Of a DNA stretch of 8,588 nucleotides, positions 7,734-8,588 are shown piece after piece. Each line of letters opens with the position of its first letter. The first letter of the stretch is position 1. The position numbers were made by a program, and so were the translations under genes. Source of the stretch: Rickettsiales bacterium (GTDB lineage: Bacteria; Pseudomonadota; Alphaproteobacteria; Methylaequorales; Methylaequoraceae); assembly GCA_002711625.1 (NCBI GenBank), contig PARR01000045.1:1-8588 (forward strand). Reading direction: 5' to 3'. The notes under the pieces were generated by a model, which did not search any database, was not told the origin of the DNA, and saw only the letters and a program-made list of their open reading frames with translations.

Positions 7734-8482
7734 AGTTCACTTTCATTCTTTATATTTCCTTTTTTTTTTATATATTTTTTGTAAATATTGTCATTCTTCT
7801 TCAAAATGTTCTGCATTTTTTCAAGTTTTTCGCTTAATTCGTGAATTTCTTTAAAAAGAGCATGAATACTTTTCTTATTTGGGTCATCTATTTTTCCATC
7901 ACCAATACCATAAGGATTAAAATCTTTAGATTTAGATATTGAATCCAGCTTTCTTGCAGGAATACCAACATACGTAACATTATCTGGTACATTCGATAAA
8001 ACAACTGCGTTAGCACCAATTCTAGCATTATTTCCAACAAAAACTGGACCGAGAACCTGAGCACCTGAGCCTATTATAACATTGTCTCCAATTGTTGGAT
8101 GACGTTTTACGTTTCTTTGTGAACTAGAATTAATTGCAGGCGATATTCCACCTAAGGTAGTGTGTTGATAAAGTGTTACATTTTTCCCGATTTCGCAGGT
8201 TTCACCTACCACTAAGCCCGAGCCGTGATCAATAAAAAGTCCTTCACCAATTTTTGCAGCAGGGTGGATTTCAACCGAAGAAATAATTCTACCAATATTA
8301 CTTAAAAATCTAGCAATGAATTTTAGTTTTATATTCCACAAAATATTGCAAACTCTGTATAAAAAAATTGCATGAAATCCAGAGTAAGTAAAAATTATTT
8401 CGAAATAGTTTCTAGCAGCGGGATCCCGCATTTTAGCGGCCCTCAAATCAGTAGTGATAAGCGCCAACAAATTTTTTGACAT
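7730..8482 (-). CDS. cysE: Serine O-acetyltransferase CysE
   Basis: CysE transfers acetyl from acetyl-CoA to serine, the first committed step of cysteine synthesis. The 250-residue protein has an N-terminal helical part with DPAARN (20-25) and YSGFHAIFLYRV (33-44). A left-handed beta-helix of hexapeptide repeats follows at about 70-175, including EIHPAAKIGEGLFIDHGSG with catalytic H86, VVGET (91-95) and TLGG (109-112). A lysine-rich amphipathic helix at about 205-230 looks like a coiled coil. Length and the short N-terminus match the EpsC/CysE short form. As first gene of the operon it places cysteine supply together with cysteine use. The ATG has no clear Shine-Dalgarno. Feedback inhibition by cysteine is known for the family but cannot be judged here. 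Confidence 0.95.
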   Translation of the reverse strand: MSKNLLALITTDLRAAKMRDPAARNYFEIIFTYSGFHAIFLYRVCNILWNIKLKFIARFLSNIGRIISSVEIHPAAKIGEGLFIDHGSGLVVGETCEIGKNVTLYQHTTLGGISPAINSSSQRNVKRHPTIGDNVIIGSGAQVLGPVFVGNNARIGANAVVLSNVPDNVTYVGIPARKLDSISKSKDFNPYGIGDGKIDDPNKKSIHALFKEIHELSEKLEKMQNILKKNDNIYKKYIKKKGNIKNESEL

Positions 8483-8504
8483 ATCTAATGTTATATAATA
8501 TATG
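8476..8504 (+). promoter_or_regulatory. Possible promoter for the divergent gene
   Basis: TTGACA at 8476-8481 and TATATG at 8499-8504 are 17 nt apart on the plus strand and point toward the ATG at 8544. A perfect TATAAT at 8494-8499 has no matching -35. The TTGACA overlaps the first codons of cysE, and the region is AT-rich, so this is a weak call. Confidence 0.3.
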
Positions 8505-8515
8505 TACTAATTAAT

Positions 8516-8540
8516 ATATCCTATTGAAATAGTCAAGTTA
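8516..8540 (-). promoter_or_regulatory. Candidate IscR type 1-like operator at the isc operon promoter
   Basis: The minus strand here reads TAACTT-GACT-ATTTC-AATA-GGATAT. Against the E. coli type 1 IscR consensus (core GACT-RWWWY-AGTC with flanking ATA/TAT) I count 20 of 25 positions compatible by hand. TTGACT at 8531-8536 also serves as a good -35 hexamer for cysE, so a bound repressor would block RNA polymerase, as at E. coli iscR. The -10 element is ambiguous, because the following sequence is TATATTAATTAG. The same bases contain another inverted repeat, CTATT-TC-AATAG (8521-8532), so a different regulator is possible. No iscR lies in the visible operon. Confidence 0.5.
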
Positions 8541-8543
8541 TCT

Positions 8544-8588
8544 ATGCCAGAAGTTTTGCTTAACGGACCAGTTGGAAGATTGGAAGCC
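8544..8588 (+). CDS. Divergent gene, 5' end only: probable alpha/beta hydrolase
   Basis: Fifteen codons are visible before the window ends, reading MPEVLLNGPVGRLEA. This resembles the N-terminus of a conserved predicted alpha/beta hydrolase family of alphaproteobacteria (typically MPEV-x-F/L-x-GP-x-GRLE), which often lies next to iscR and cysteine desulfurase genes. The frame is open to the edge. No Shine-Dalgarno is visible before the ATG. The gene is divergent from cysE, with 61 nt between the two starts and the candidate IscR-like site between them. The identification rests on a short motif and context only. Confidence 0.6.
   Translation, partial: MPEVLLNGPVGRLEA

Noticed and set aside
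1..8588. CRISPR array, insertion sequence, prophage or defence system
   Set aside because: There are no regularly spaced repeats, no transposase or integrase frames and no defence-type domains. All large frames belong to the isc operon.

Overview
The window looks like chromosomal DNA from a very AT-rich alphaproteobacterium. The evidence is an alphaproteobacterial-type elongator tRNA-Met, an MnmA of the subtype with a PCIRCNQ catalytic motif, a mitochondrial-type [2Fe-2S] ferredoxin, tandem cysteine desulfurases as in Rickettsiales, and a short divergent ORF that resembles an alpha/beta hydrolase often found beside isc genes in this class. A streamlined marine or Rickettsiales-like lineage is plausible. 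That placement is inference, since no rRNA or similar marker is present.

Layout. Positions 1-263 hold no gene I recognise, only short direct repeats. A tRNA-Met (CAT) lies on the minus strand at 264-340. Positions 341-582 are AT-rich intergenic DNA with a bipartite inverted repeat. From 8482 down to 583 runs one tightly packed minus-strand operon, in transcription order: cysE, nifS-like desulfurase, iscS, iscU, iscA, hscB, hscA, fdx, iscX, mnmA. The junctions are 1- or 4-nt overlaps or gaps of at most 25 nt, so one polycistronic unit is very likely. At the right edge (8544-8588) the first 15 codons of a divergent plus-strand gene are visible. The short shared intergenic region carries a sequence resembling an E. 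coli type 1 IscR operator.

How the genes fit together. CysE makes O-acetylserine, the committed precursor of cysteine. IscS (and perhaps its paralog) takes sulfur from cysteine. IscU is the scaffold on which [2Fe-2S] clusters form, with Fdx supplying electrons and IscX as a modulator. HscB and HscA release the cluster from IscU, and IscA helps deliver it. MnmA uses persulfide sulfur for the s2U34 modification of tRNA. The operon thus joins cysteine supply, sulfur activation, Fe-S assembly and tRNA thiolation.

Most of this is a conserved housekeeping system, not a new one. The points most worth checking are the MnmA Cys triad (a possible Fe-S site), the eukaryote-like tetracysteine N-terminus of HscB, a possible IscR operator with no iscR in the operon, and a desulfurase paralog that lacks the IscU-docking tail.
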